Shown in pieces: positions 1-6,211 of a stretch of DNA of 9,320 nucleotides. Below the pieces are notes generated by a model. That model saw only the letters and a list, made by a program, of their open reading frames with translations, made no database searches and was not told where the DNA came from. The DNA comes from Bizionia sp. Its GTDB lineage: Bacteria; Bacteroidota; Bacteroidia; Flavobacteriales; Flavobacteriaceae. Each line of letters opens with the position of its first letter. Positions within the stretch are counted from its first letter, which is position 1. The stretch lies in NCBI GenBank assembly GCA_018067115.1, contig JAGPVI010000327.1:1-9320 (forward strand). The letters run 5' to 3'. A program made the translations under genes and the position numbers.

Positions 1-342
1 CCAAGATCAGTAAATTCTGTAGCTAAAAGAGCTAGAAGAAAAAAGGTGCTTAAACAAGCAAAAGGTTACTTCGGACGTCGTAAAAACGTTTGGACAGTAG
101 CAAAAAACGCGGTTGATAAAGCGATGCAATACTCGTACAGAGACCGTAGAGTTAAAAAGAGAACATTCCGTGCTTTATGGATTACGCGTATTAACGCTGG
201 AGCTAGATTACACGGTATGACTTACTCACAATTTATGGGTAAATTAAAAGCTAACAATATCGAATTAAACCGTAAGGTTTTAGCTGATTTAGCAATGAAT
301 AGCCCAGTAGCTTTTGAAGCTATTGTAAACAAAGTAAAGTAA
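1..342 (+). CDS. rplT: 50S ribosomal protein L20, lacking only its start codon (window edge)
   Basis: The frame is open from base 1, and the first codons read PRSVNSVAKRARRKKVLKQA, which is the L20 N-terminus immediately after the initiator Met. The start codon must therefore lie just outside the window, and the full protein is about 114 residues, the normal L20 length. An internal GTG at 46 is not the start. Family hallmarks seen are the very basic N-terminal extension, the GYFGRRKNVW and YSYRDRRVKKRTFRALW segments, and the globular C-terminal part with RINAGARLHGMTYSQF. L20 binds 23S rRNA early in assembly of the large subunit and in several bacteria represses its own operon. The usual order is infC-rpmI-rplT, so the other two genes would be expected to the left, but they are not visible. 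A strong terminator follows the stop, which fits the last gene of an operon. Confidence 0.97.
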   Translation, partial: PRSVNSVAKRARRKKVLKQAKGYFGRRKNVWTVAKNAVDKAMQYSYRDRRVKKRTFRALWITRINAGARLHGMTYSQFMGKLKANNIELNRKVLADLAMNSPVAFEAIVNKVK

Positions 343-383
343 GGCATTTTGCCAATTAAAACTATCATTTCGCTTATATAACA

Positions 384-419
384 AAATCCGATTCTTAATT
401 GAATCGGATTTTTTTTTTT
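384..419 (+). terminator. Rho-independent terminator after rplT
   Basis: An 11-bp perfect inverted repeat (AAATCCGATTC / GAATCGGATTT) with a 6-nt TTAATT loop runs directly into a tract of 11 T residues. It starts about 40 nt after the rplT stop codon. It has all the elements of an intrinsic terminator for the rplT operon and separates it from the following HAD gene. Confidence 0.93.
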
Positions 420-454
420 GACATTATTGAAATCATAGTCATAAGAATTTAGTC

Positions 455-486
455 TTCGGAATACCGCATAGTAAACCTTATATTTA
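455..486 (+). promoter_or_regulatory. Candidate Bacteroidota-type promoter for the HAD phosphatase gene
   Basis: TTCG at 455-458 and TATATTTA at 479-486 are separated by 20 nt. Each differs at one position from the Bacteroidota consensus TTTG / TAnnTTTG, whose usual spacing is about 17-23 nt. Initiation would fall about 15-20 nt before the ATG at 510. The strong terminator just upstream means this gene needs its own promoter. The match is imperfect, so the call is tentative. Confidence 0.33.
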
Positions 487-509
487 CGTACCAACTTTAA
501 ACCCATAGA

Positions 510-1325
510 ATGAATTTATCTAAAGTAAGATTGGTTATTACAGATATGGACGGCACATTACTTAATAATGACCACGCTGTAAGTAATCGCTTTTTTGAAT
601 TGTATAAAGAGCTAAAACAACATAATATTATTTTTGTTGCCGCAAGCGGAAGACCTTATTATAGCCTCATTGAAAAACTTGCCCCTATTAAAGATGATAT
701 TATTTTTATTGCTGAAAATGGTGGTTTAGCAATTCAACAAGAACAAGTTTTGTTATCAACCCCTATTGAAGCTCACAATCTACACGATTTAATCACCCTT
801 ATAAACACTCTCGAAAACACACATCCTGTTTATTGTACCAAAGACAGAGCCTATGTAAAGAGCAAATCTGAGTCACTAATGCGATTACTATCGGAATACT
901 ACAAGAATTACGTTGTAATATTTGACGAAAGTGAGATTAAAGAGGAGGTCTATAAAATTGCTTTATATCATGAGGAGAGCTCTGAGCGCAACATTTATCC
1001 GTATGTAAAACACTTAGAAAATAAATTTAAAGTAAAAGTCTCTGCAAATCACTGGGTTGATATATCAGAAAACTTAGCTAATAAAGGGCACGCCTTAGAA
1101 TTAATTCAGAAAAAACACGGAATTACTACGGAAGAAACGATGGCCTTTGGAGATTATAATAACGATATTGAAATGCTAAACCTTAGTTATTTTAGTTATG
1201 CTATGGCTAATGCGCATCCCAACGTAAAAAAGACGGCGCGTTTTGAAACTAAAACAAACAACGAAAATGGCGTAGAAAATATTCTTGAACAATTACTTTT
1301 AGCGAAAAAAGCCTTGGTATTTTAG
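510..1325 (+). CDS. Cof-type HAD-superfamily hydrolase (HAD-IIB sugar/nucleotide phosphatase-like)
   Basis: This is a 271-residue cytosolic protein, the normal length for Cof-like phosphatases. All four HAD motifs are visible. Motif I is DMDGTLL, with nucleophile Asp12 and acid/base Asp14. Motif II is AASGRP, with Ser46 where Thr is more common. Motif III is Lys192 in NKGHAL. Motif IV is GDYNNDIEML, with Asp215 and Asp219 as Mg2+ ligands. The long segment between motifs II and III, about residues 75-185, is the C2-type cap that marks subfamily IIB. The AENGG segment at 68-72 and AMANAHPNVK near 231-240 are also typical of Cof proteins. Members dephosphorylate sugar phosphates, flavin mononucleotide, pyridoxal phosphate or similar metabolites, and the exact substrate cannot be read from sequence. 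The gene stands alone between the rplT terminator and a convergent cyclase gene. The ATG at 510 is the natural start because the HAD core begins within 10 residues of it. Confidence 0.93.
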   Translation: MNLSKVRLVITDMDGTLLNNDHAVSNRFFELYKELKQHNIIFVAASGRPYYSLIEKLAPIKDDIIFIAENGGLAIQQEQVLLSTPIEAHNLHDLITLINTLENTHPVYCTKDRAYVKSKSESLMRLLSEYYKNYVVIFDESEIKEEVYKIALYHEESSERNIYPYVKHLENKFKVKVSANHWVDISENLANKGHALELIQKKHGITTEETMAFGDYNNDIEMLNLSYFSYAMANAHPNVKKTARFETKTNNENGVENILEQLLLAKKALVF

Positions 1326-1401
1326 AACTCCTATTGATACCTACTCGTTATTACAGTATAACTATTACAGACTAAAAGAAGCGTTATAATAAATGTAATG
1401 A

Positions 1402-2517
1402 CTATTTTTTATGAATAGCCGATATTTTTAGACTGTCTTCTTTGCCTTTTAATTGCAAATCACCAATAAATGTTTGCGATAGTTTATGGCTAAGTTTTAA
1501 CTCCTCAAGCAATTCGTTAGAGCATAATAAGAATTCTTTGTATTTATTACACTCATCTTGAATACGGGCTGTCGTATTAATAACATCACCGTGGTACGCA
1601 ATTTCCTTTTTTACAGTACCTACTTCGGTAACAATTAATTTTCCTCCGTGCACTCCCGCCTTAAAGGTTGGTGTTAATCCGTATTTTTTAGTGTAGTATT
1701 TCGCTCTCTTATCTAGGCGGTGTTCGAAATGAAAGAAAATTTCTAAGCAATTATTATGTTTAACCCCGTTTTTATAGTCCCAACTTAAAACCGCCTCGTC
1801 CCCTACATACTGATAAATCTGTGCATTATACTTATCTACAATACGATTAAGGTCGAAAAAACAGTCTTGAATTAACTCACTGTATTTATAATGGCCTAAC
1901 TGTTCTGCTATTGTGGTAGAAGATTGCAAGTCGAGAAACATAAAAATACGCTTCTCTTCTCTGGGCTTTCTATATTTACCAATTAAGAAATTGAAAAAAA
2001 CACCTTTACCAAATTTATCGTTTGCGATCTTTAAAAATGAAAATATTAAAGACCATATTATAAAATAAACAACTACTAGCCAAAATACTTGATTCGTTTG
2101 CCACCACCCCAACTCGTCATTGTCAAGATTAAGATCCATTGTAGCTTCTACCAAAGAAAAAACATAAGTTAATGCCAGAATTAAACCTACGAGATAAATA
2201 AAGGATTTCTGTAATAAAACGAGGCCTAGAGATAAATTTTTAGACAGATAATTATCGAAAAGAAACTCGACTACCGCAAATAATGAGCCTATTATACCTC
2301 CTAAAATAAACCCCAGATACAAAATTTCTTTTATAAGAGAGTCTCCATTATCGATACCTTCCTCTTCACCTAGCGCATGGTACCGTATAAAAATGAATAA
2401 ACAAAAGGCAAACGACCAGAATAAGATGGTGGATGCTAAAAGTTTCGAGAATTTTAAAAGGTTAAGTTTCAAGTGCGTTTTATTTAGATATTTCGTCGAT
2501 GGCAAATTTAAACTCAC
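1402..2517 (-). CDS. Membrane-bound class III adenylate/guanylate cyclase
   Basis: This 371-residue protein has four predicted transmembrane helices (about residues 25-46, 66-87, 99-121 and 143-162) followed by a cytosolic class III cyclase domain from about 187 to 368. Metal-binding aspartates are D196 in FMFLDL and D240 in YVGDE. The transition-state Asn/Arg pair is N314 and R318 in GDVINTTARIQ. The catalytic residues are therefore present and activity is plausible. By my alignment, the two purine-selecting positions (Lys and Asp in canonical adenylyl cyclases) are Q236 and A307, so whether the product is cAMP or cGMP is uncertain. The ATG lies inside the upstream EF-hand gene, giving a 38-bp overlap in another frame. 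The next in-frame Met, at residue 127, would remove most of the membrane domain, so this start is favoured. The gene converges on the HAD gene, and I see no clear terminator in the 76 bp between them. Confidence 0.9.
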   Translation of the reverse strand: MSLNLPSTKYLNKTHLKLNLLKFSKLLASTILFWSFAFCLFIFIRYHALGEEEGIDNGDSLIKEILYLGFILGGIIGSLFAVVEFLFDNYLSKNLSLGLVLLQKSFIYLVGLILALTYVFSLVEATMDLNLDNDELGWWQTNQVFWLVVVYFIIWSLIFSFLKIANDKFGKGVFFNFLIGKYRKPREEKRIFMFLDLQSSTTIAEQLGHYKYSELIQDCFFDLNRIVDKYNAQIYQYVGDEAVLSWDYKNGVKHNNCLEIFFHFEHRLDKRAKYYTKKYGLTPTFKAGVHGGKLIVTEVGTVKKEIAYHGDVINTTARIQDECNKYKEFLLCSNELLEELKLSHKLSQTFIGDLQLKGKEDSLKISAIHKK

Positions 2518-2749
2518 TCCAACTCACTAGTCCGTCGCCATCTTTATCGTATCCCTCAATTAGTTTTGAAGCGACAACACCCCTAATAAATCCGCTTATT
2601 TCTGCTTCTTTTAATAGGTTTTGAATTTCCTTTTTAGACAATTTACCATTTCCGTTTTCATCGAAAAACTGAAAAGCGTTCTCTGGAGAGTCAAAATGCT
2701 TAGTAATTAATATCTGGATTTTATTTAGTATGGTTTCTTTAGTTGACAT
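2480..2749 (-). CDS. Small cytosolic EF-hand (calmodulin-like) calcium-binding protein
   Basis: This is an 89-residue protein with two complete EF-hand loops. Loop 1 is residues 30-41 (DENGNGKLSKKE), with ligands D30, N32, N34 and S38, and the bidentate E41. Loop 2 is residues 68-79 (DKDGDGLVSWSE), with D68, D70, D72, S76 and E79. Each has the conserved Gly at loop position 6 and a hydrophobic residue at position 8, so both should bind Ca2+. They are linked by a helical segment, forming one EF-hand pair. No signal peptide or membrane helix is visible, so it should be cytosolic. Its 3' end overlaps the start of the membrane cyclase gene by 38 bp, which points to translational coupling and a shared function, perhaps as a Ca2+ sensor for the cyclase. 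That role is an inference. No other partner is visible nearby. Confidence 0.88.
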   Translation of the reverse strand: MSTKETILNKIQILITKHFDSPENAFQFFDENGNGKLSKKEIQNLLKEAEISGFIRGVVASKLIEGYDKDGDGLVSWSEFKFAIDEISK

Positions 2750-2764
2750 TGATTTAAATTTACT

Positions 2765-2796
2765 TAAAAGTAAGGAATAAAATTGCTTTTAACAGA
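2765..2796 (-). promoter_or_regulatory. Candidate promoter of the EF-hand/cyclase operon
   Basis: On the minus strand, TCTG (2796-2793) and TACTTTTA (2772-2765) are separated by 20 nt. Each has one mismatch to the Bacteroidota TTTG / TAnnTTTG consensus. It lies between the terminator of the preceding LamG gene and the EF-hand ATG at 2749, where a promoter is required. It is tentative because neither half is a perfect match. Confidence 0.32.
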
Positions 2797-2806
2797 ATTA
2801 ACATCA

Positions 2807-2833
2807 TAAAAAAAGGCCGCATTACTGCGGCCT
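2807..2833 (-). terminator. Rho-independent terminator of the LamG/T9SS protein gene
   Basis: Read on the minus strand, a 7-bp GC-rich stem AGGCCGC / GCGGCCT with a 6-nt AGTAAT loop is followed by a run of seven T. It begins about 28 nt after the stop codon of the LamG-domain gene. It isolates that transcript from the EF-hand/cyclase unit downstream. Confidence 0.9.
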
Positions 2834-2860
2834 CTCATAAATAGTTAACTTTTTTAATTT

Positions 2861-5440
2861 TTAATTTTTAATCACTTTTTTAGAAAAATCACCTGATTCA
2901 GTTTGTATTCTTAGTAAGTATATTCCGTTGCTAAAATTCGTCATATCCAAGGTCGTCATTGTATCATTGTTAGATTTACTTATTAGCACTCTACCGTTAA
3001 TGTCATAAATAGTTACTTGCATATCTATTCCTTTATTATTATTGATAGTTAATAATCCATGTGTTGGATTTGGATAAATTACGATGTCTTTTACCATTGT
3101 ATTATCGTTAACTCCCAATGTTTCCTCTACAGTTACAACAATTTCTACTCGTTCGCTTTCACACCCATTAATGTTTGAACTAGCTACCCAATATGATGTT
3201 GAGCCCACTGTATCTGTATTTGGTGTTGGCGCATTTACATCTCCTGCTCCTCCAGTTTCTGTAGTAAACCACATTAAACCTGTACCTCCTGAAGCTGCTG
3301 TTAATTCGCTTGCAGTATCCCCTTCATTATAGACTATAGGAGACGTAACTGTTGGTAGAGTAGGTATTACAGAACCGGTAATTACTGGAGAACCTGCCAT
3401 CCAGTTACTTGAGGTACCTGTTAAAGCAAAATTTGTTAAAACTCCATTATTACTGTGTGCTGATGCATCAGTCAATGTTGTAATTGCTGTATTGTCTGCT
3501 GCTGTATTACCTTGATTACATTTATAATAAGCAACTAAACCTGTTTCTGTGCCTTGTAATTCGCAGTTTTTACTTCCGTTAATCTGATCTGCTGTTCTCG
3601 CGACGTTCCAAATACGAACATCGTCTATAGAGGCATCTAAAAATCTATCAGAATAACTAGAATCTTTTCCTAACATTAAATTTTTAGTAGCATTACCAAT
3701 AGTGATTGAAAACGATTGAGAAGCAACCTCAATACCATCCACATAAATCTTTGCTGTTGTCCCATTATATACACCAGCAATATGATGCCAAGTATTTTCA
3801 GTTATACTGTTTGCGGGAGAAAATGTTTCATTCCAAACTCCATTCCCCACTACAAAATTTACAATACCATTACCTCCTGCTCTTAACATGTAACCAGAAT
3901 CATTTCCTGTATCATCCTTATTAATTATATTTCCTAAAAATGGAGCTGAGGCAAAAGAATTAAAATTAACATAAGCTTCTAACGTAATCGTATTTCCTGT
4001 AATTTGTAAACTAGAGTCATCTCCACAATCTACATAATCGTTGCTGCCCTCTAAATTTAAATGTGTTGCTGGTTCTAATACATTTACGACAATTTCTGTT
4101 CTTTCACTTTCGCATCCATTAGCATTTGTACTAGATACCCAATATGACGTTGAGCCCACTGTATCTGTATTTGGTGTTGGAGCTTCTGTTAAAGAGCTAC
4201 CTCCAGTTTCTGTGCTGTACCATAATAAACCAGTTCCTGAAGATGTTGCTGTTAACGCTGTTGCACTGCTATTTTGAGAATAATATATTGGCGTAGTTAC
4301 CATTGGCGTATTTGGAATTACTGAACCAGTCATTACTGGAGAACCAGCTTTCCAATTACTAACTAAACCCGTTAATGAGAAATTGGTTAGTGTTCCATTA
4401 TTTCCATTTACAGTTTGATCAAATAATGTTGTACTAGCAGTATTATCTTGATCATCTATACCTTGATTAAAATTGTAATACGCAACTAAACCTGTTTCAG
4501 TACCTTGTAATTCACAGTTTCTACTTCCGTTAATTTGTTCTGCTGTTCTTGCAATGTTCCAAATTCTAACATCTTCAATATTTCCCAAATAGAATCTTCC
4601 TCCTTGTTGTAAATTTTGTCCAATTGAAACTGGAAATGATGAATTGTTAAGAGCTTCTGGAGCTGCACTTGTACTTTCTTCAACACCATCTATATATAAC
4701 CTTACCGTGTTATTTCCTAAAGTTGCTGCGATGTGATGCCAATTTCCATCTGTTACCACTGTTGCAGAATTATCTTCAGTCGTAATAGTAGTACCAGTAC
4801 ACGCAAAATTTACTGTTCCCGAACTATTTAAATGCAATCTCCAACTATCGTCACCTTTTGTGATTAATCCATCCCATTGTTCTGGGTTTGCATAATTAGA
4901 ATTCATCCAAAACTCTATTGTCATTTCAGTTGTAAAGTCAAAATTAGATTCATTTGCTAATTCTATATAATCATTAGAACCGTCAAAGTTTAAATGTGTT
5001 GCTGGATTAAAAATTTCAACTTTTTGTGTTGTTGATGTTAAGCTATCAGTCATACCACAACCAGTAGATGAAGGTTCTGATAAAACTGCATAGTAATAAT
5101 AAGTTCCCCCTATAGATGTATCTGGTAAATGGGTTTTAACATCTTGAACGTTAACTTGTGCTAATGTAGACACGACCATTTCGCTTATTAAAACACCATT
5201 AGTAGTTGAATTAGTAGTGTTTCTATACCATGAAATTTTATAATTAGTTGCTATTTGTGGTTGAGAACTTCCAAAAGCGCAAAAAGAAATTGGCAACTGT
5301 AATGGATTTGATGTTTCATTGAGCATATAGGTTGCTGCTCCTGTTAAGGGATCAATATTTGTTACTTGAATAAAATAAGTAGCATTGGCAAAATTAAGAC
5401 TAATAAAAGCCAGTAAAAATAAGTAAAGTTTTAATCTCAT
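2861..5440 (-). CDS. Secreted LamG-domain/Ig-like repeat protein with T9SS type A sorting domain
   Basis: This 859-residue protein starts with a clear signal peptide (MRLKLYLFLLAFISLNFANA, cleavage near residue 20). An N-terminal Ig-like region (about 21-144) follows. Next comes LamG/ConA-like domain 1 (about 147-325; WHHIAATL, LYIDG, EDVRIWNIART), Ig-like repeat 1 (about 371-454), LamG domain 2 (about 458-640; WHHIAGVY, IYVDG, DDVRIWNVART) and Ig-like repeat 2 (about 688-771; GCESERVEIVV). The end, about 783-859, is a type A sorting domain with YPNPTHG, YDINGR and the NGIYLLRI...KKVIKN tail. Such tails direct export across the outer membrane by the T9SS and usually surface attachment. LamG domains of this type (Laminin_G_3-like) commonly bind glycans or proteins. 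No catalytic domain is visible, so an adhesin or binding role is likelier than an enzyme. The gene is monocistronic, with its own candidate promoter and terminator, and lies just downstream of a LytTR two-component system. Confidence 0.92.
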   Translation of the reverse strand: MRLKLYLFLLAFISLNFANATYFIQVTNIDPLTGAATYMLNETSNPLQLPISFCAFGSSQPQIATNYKISWYRNTTNSTTNGVLISEMVVSTLAQVNVQDVKTHLPDTSIGGTYYYYAVLSEPSSTGCGMTDSLTSTTQKVEIFNPATHLNFDGSNDYIELANESNFDFTTEMTIEFWMNSNYANPEQWDGLITKGDDSWRLHLNSSGTVNFACTGTTITTEDNSATVVTDGNWHHIAATLGNNTVRLYIDGVEESTSAAPEALNNSSFPVSIGQNLQQGGRFYLGNIEDVRIWNIARTAEQINGSRNCELQGTETGLVAYYNFNQGIDDQDNTASTTLFDQTVNGNNGTLTNFSLTGLVSNWKAGSPVMTGSVIPNTPMVTTPIYYSQNSSATALTATSSGTGLLWYSTETGGSSLTEAPTPNTDTVGSTSYWVSSTNANGCESERTEIVVNVLEPATHLNLEGSNDYVDCGDDSSLQITGNTITLEAYVNFNSFASAPFLGNIINKDDTGNDSGYMLRAGGNGIVNFVVGNGVWNETFSPANSITENTWHHIAGVYNGTTAKIYVDGIEVASQSFSITIGNATKNLMLGKDSSYSDRFLDASIDDVRIWNVARTADQINGSKNCELQGTETGLVAYYKCNQGNTAADNTAITTLTDASAHSNNGVLTNFALTGTSSNWMAGSPVITGSVIPTLPTVTSPIVYNEGDTASELTAASGGTGLMWFTTETGGAGDVNAPTPNTDTVGSTSYWVASSNINGCESERVEIVVTVEETLGVNDNTMVKDIVIYPNPTHGLLTINNNKGIDMQVTIYDINGRVLISKSNNDTMTTLDMTNFSNGIYLLRIQTESGDFSKKVIKN
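3125..4072 (-). repeat. Second copy of the internal LamG + Ig-like duplication (residues 457-772)
   Basis: This unit runs from PATHLN to GCESERVEIVVTV and parallels residues 146-455. It contains one LamG domain followed by one Ig-like repeat. Protein similarity is strongest at the LamG C-terminal edge (RTADQINGSKNCELQGTETG) and in the Ig-like part (APTPNTDTVGSTSYWV). At DNA level 3198-3229 is identical to 4149-4180, an offset of 951 bp or 317 codons. Confidence 0.9.
4076..5005 (-). repeat. First copy of the internal LamG + Ig-like duplication (residues 146-455)
   Basis: This unit runs from PATHLN to GCESERTEIVVNV and contains LamG domain 1 plus Ig-like repeat 1. The LamG cores of the two copies have diverged considerably, and a few residues of indel separate them, because the offset changes from 311 residues at the start to 317 at the end. 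The linker and Ig-like parts stay close. Confidence 0.9.
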
Positions 5441-5473
5441 TTGTTGTAGGTTTTGTTTTGATTAATAATGAAG

Positions 5474-5507
5474 CAAAACTAAATTTTAATACAAGAACTA
5501 AAACAAA
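5474..5507 (-). promoter_or_regulatory. Candidate promoter of the LamG/T9SS protein gene
   Basis: On the minus strand, a perfect TTTG (5507-5504) is followed after 22 nt by TAGTTTTG (5481-5474), a perfect match to the Bacteroidota TAnnTTTG element. The spacing lies within the usual range. The ATG at 5440 would be roughly 25-30 nt downstream of initiation. This is the best promoter match in the window. Confidence 0.6.
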
Positions 5508-5514
5508 TAAGGTT

Positions 5515-5526
5515 TAAAGCGCTTTA
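5515..5526. promoter_or_regulatory. Perfect 12-bp palindrome TAAAGCGCTTTA, possible operator
   Basis: The palindrome lies between the response-regulator stop codon and the candidate promoter of the LamG gene, just upstream of the -33 element. It has no loop and is not followed by a clean T-run, so it does not look like an intrinsic terminator on either strand. A dimeric regulator site is possible, but one 12-bp palindrome can also arise by chance. Confidence 0.25.
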
Positions 5527-5542
5527 TTTTGTATGTAAAATA

Positions 5543-6211
5543 CTACTTAAAATATTTAGCGTAAGTTCTTGATAACGGAATTTCTGCACCATTAATTATT
5601 ACAGATTTTGAAGTTACCCGCTCTACTTTACTTTTATTTACTATATAAGACCTGTGTGTTTGTTTAAATACATCTGAAGACAGTTTTTCTTCAATAGCAG
5701 TTAAAGACTGCCTAATAGTATATTTTCGAGACGTTGTCTGAATAGTAACGTAGTTACCATCTGCAGCAAAATATCTAATATCAGAATGTTTTAAGTTAAC
5801 GGTGTCGTAACCATCTTTAAACTGAAGCGTTTGCATTTTCCGCTTATGTATGGCAAGCCGTATAGATGCTAAAACATCCACTTTTTTTAGTGGTTTTGTT
5901 AAATAGGCATCAGGATTTGTTTGTAAAGCCTCACTCATTAACTTAAAATCGTGCTGACCTGTAATAAATATAACGACAGCCTTGTCATTTTTTACTTTAG
6001 ACAACTCTATTCCGGAGTTTACACCTTTTAAATTAATATCCATTAAAATAATATCTGGTAAAAAAGACGCCATTTCCTGGATTGCTGTTTCCTTATTATT
6101 TGCAATTCTAATTTTGGTAAAATGTTCTTCCTCTAGAAAGTCGGCTATATATTCTGCTATTATTATTTCGTCCTCAACAATAAGAATTTTTGAAGCGCAC
6201 TCTTTAATCAT
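5543..6211 (-). CDS. LytTR-family response regulator
   Basis: I take the start at the ATG at 6211, giving 222 residues beginning MIKECASKILIVEDE. The frame extends upstream to an ATG at 6247, but that adds 12 residues that lie inside the kinase gene and precede the REC core. The receiver domain spans about 5-122, with acidic pocket E13/D14, phospho-acceptor D58 (ILMDINLKG), T84 and K106 (KP). A LytTR DNA-binding domain occupies about 126-222, with the signature FKQTHRSYIVN and PLSRTYAKYF. It should be phosphorylated by the kinase encoded just upstream, whose stop codon overlaps this start by 8 bp (ATGATTAA), and then bind promoter DNA, usually at paired direct repeats. Its target genes are unknown. 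The adjacent LamG gene is one candidate. No convincing terminator follows. Confidence 0.93.
   Translation of the reverse strand: MIKECASKILIVEDEIIIAEYIADFLEEEHFTKIRIANNKETAIQEMASFLPDIILMDINLKGVNSGIELSKVKNDKAVVIFITGQHDFKLMSEALQTNPDAYLTKPLKKVDVLASIRLAIHKRKMQTLQFKDGYDTVNLKHSDIRYFAADGNYVTIQTTSRKYTIRQSLTAIEEKLSSDVFKQTHRSYIVNKSKVERVTSKSVIINGAEIPLSRTYAKYFK

Noticed and set aside
222..506. Open frame on the minus strand, 94 codons
   Set aside because: It lies antisense to the end of rplT and across its terminator, and its translation shows no recognisable domain. It is a shadow of a well-supported gene.
1349..1370. Direct repeat TATTACAG (1349-1356 and 1363-1370) and a 5-bp hairpin between the convergent HAD and cyclase genes
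   Set aside because: The stem is too short, has no T-run on either strand, and sits in AT-rich sequence. It does not support a terminator or an operator.
3084..4277. Several plus-strand open frames antisense to the LamG gene (3084-3332, 3706-3924, 4041-4277)
   Set aside because: They are antisense shadows of a strongly supported protein. Two of them resemble each other only because the underlying gene is internally duplicated.
4486..4689. Minus-strand open frame in another frame within the LamG gene
   Set aside because: It is low-complexity and Gln/Lys/Val-rich, has no domain, and is fully contained in a clear coding gene on the same strand.
5515..5526. Palindrome considered as terminator for the kinase/regulator operon
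   Set aside because: A loopless 12-bp palindrome without a following T-tract is not a convincing intrinsic terminator. It is kept only as a weak operator candidate.
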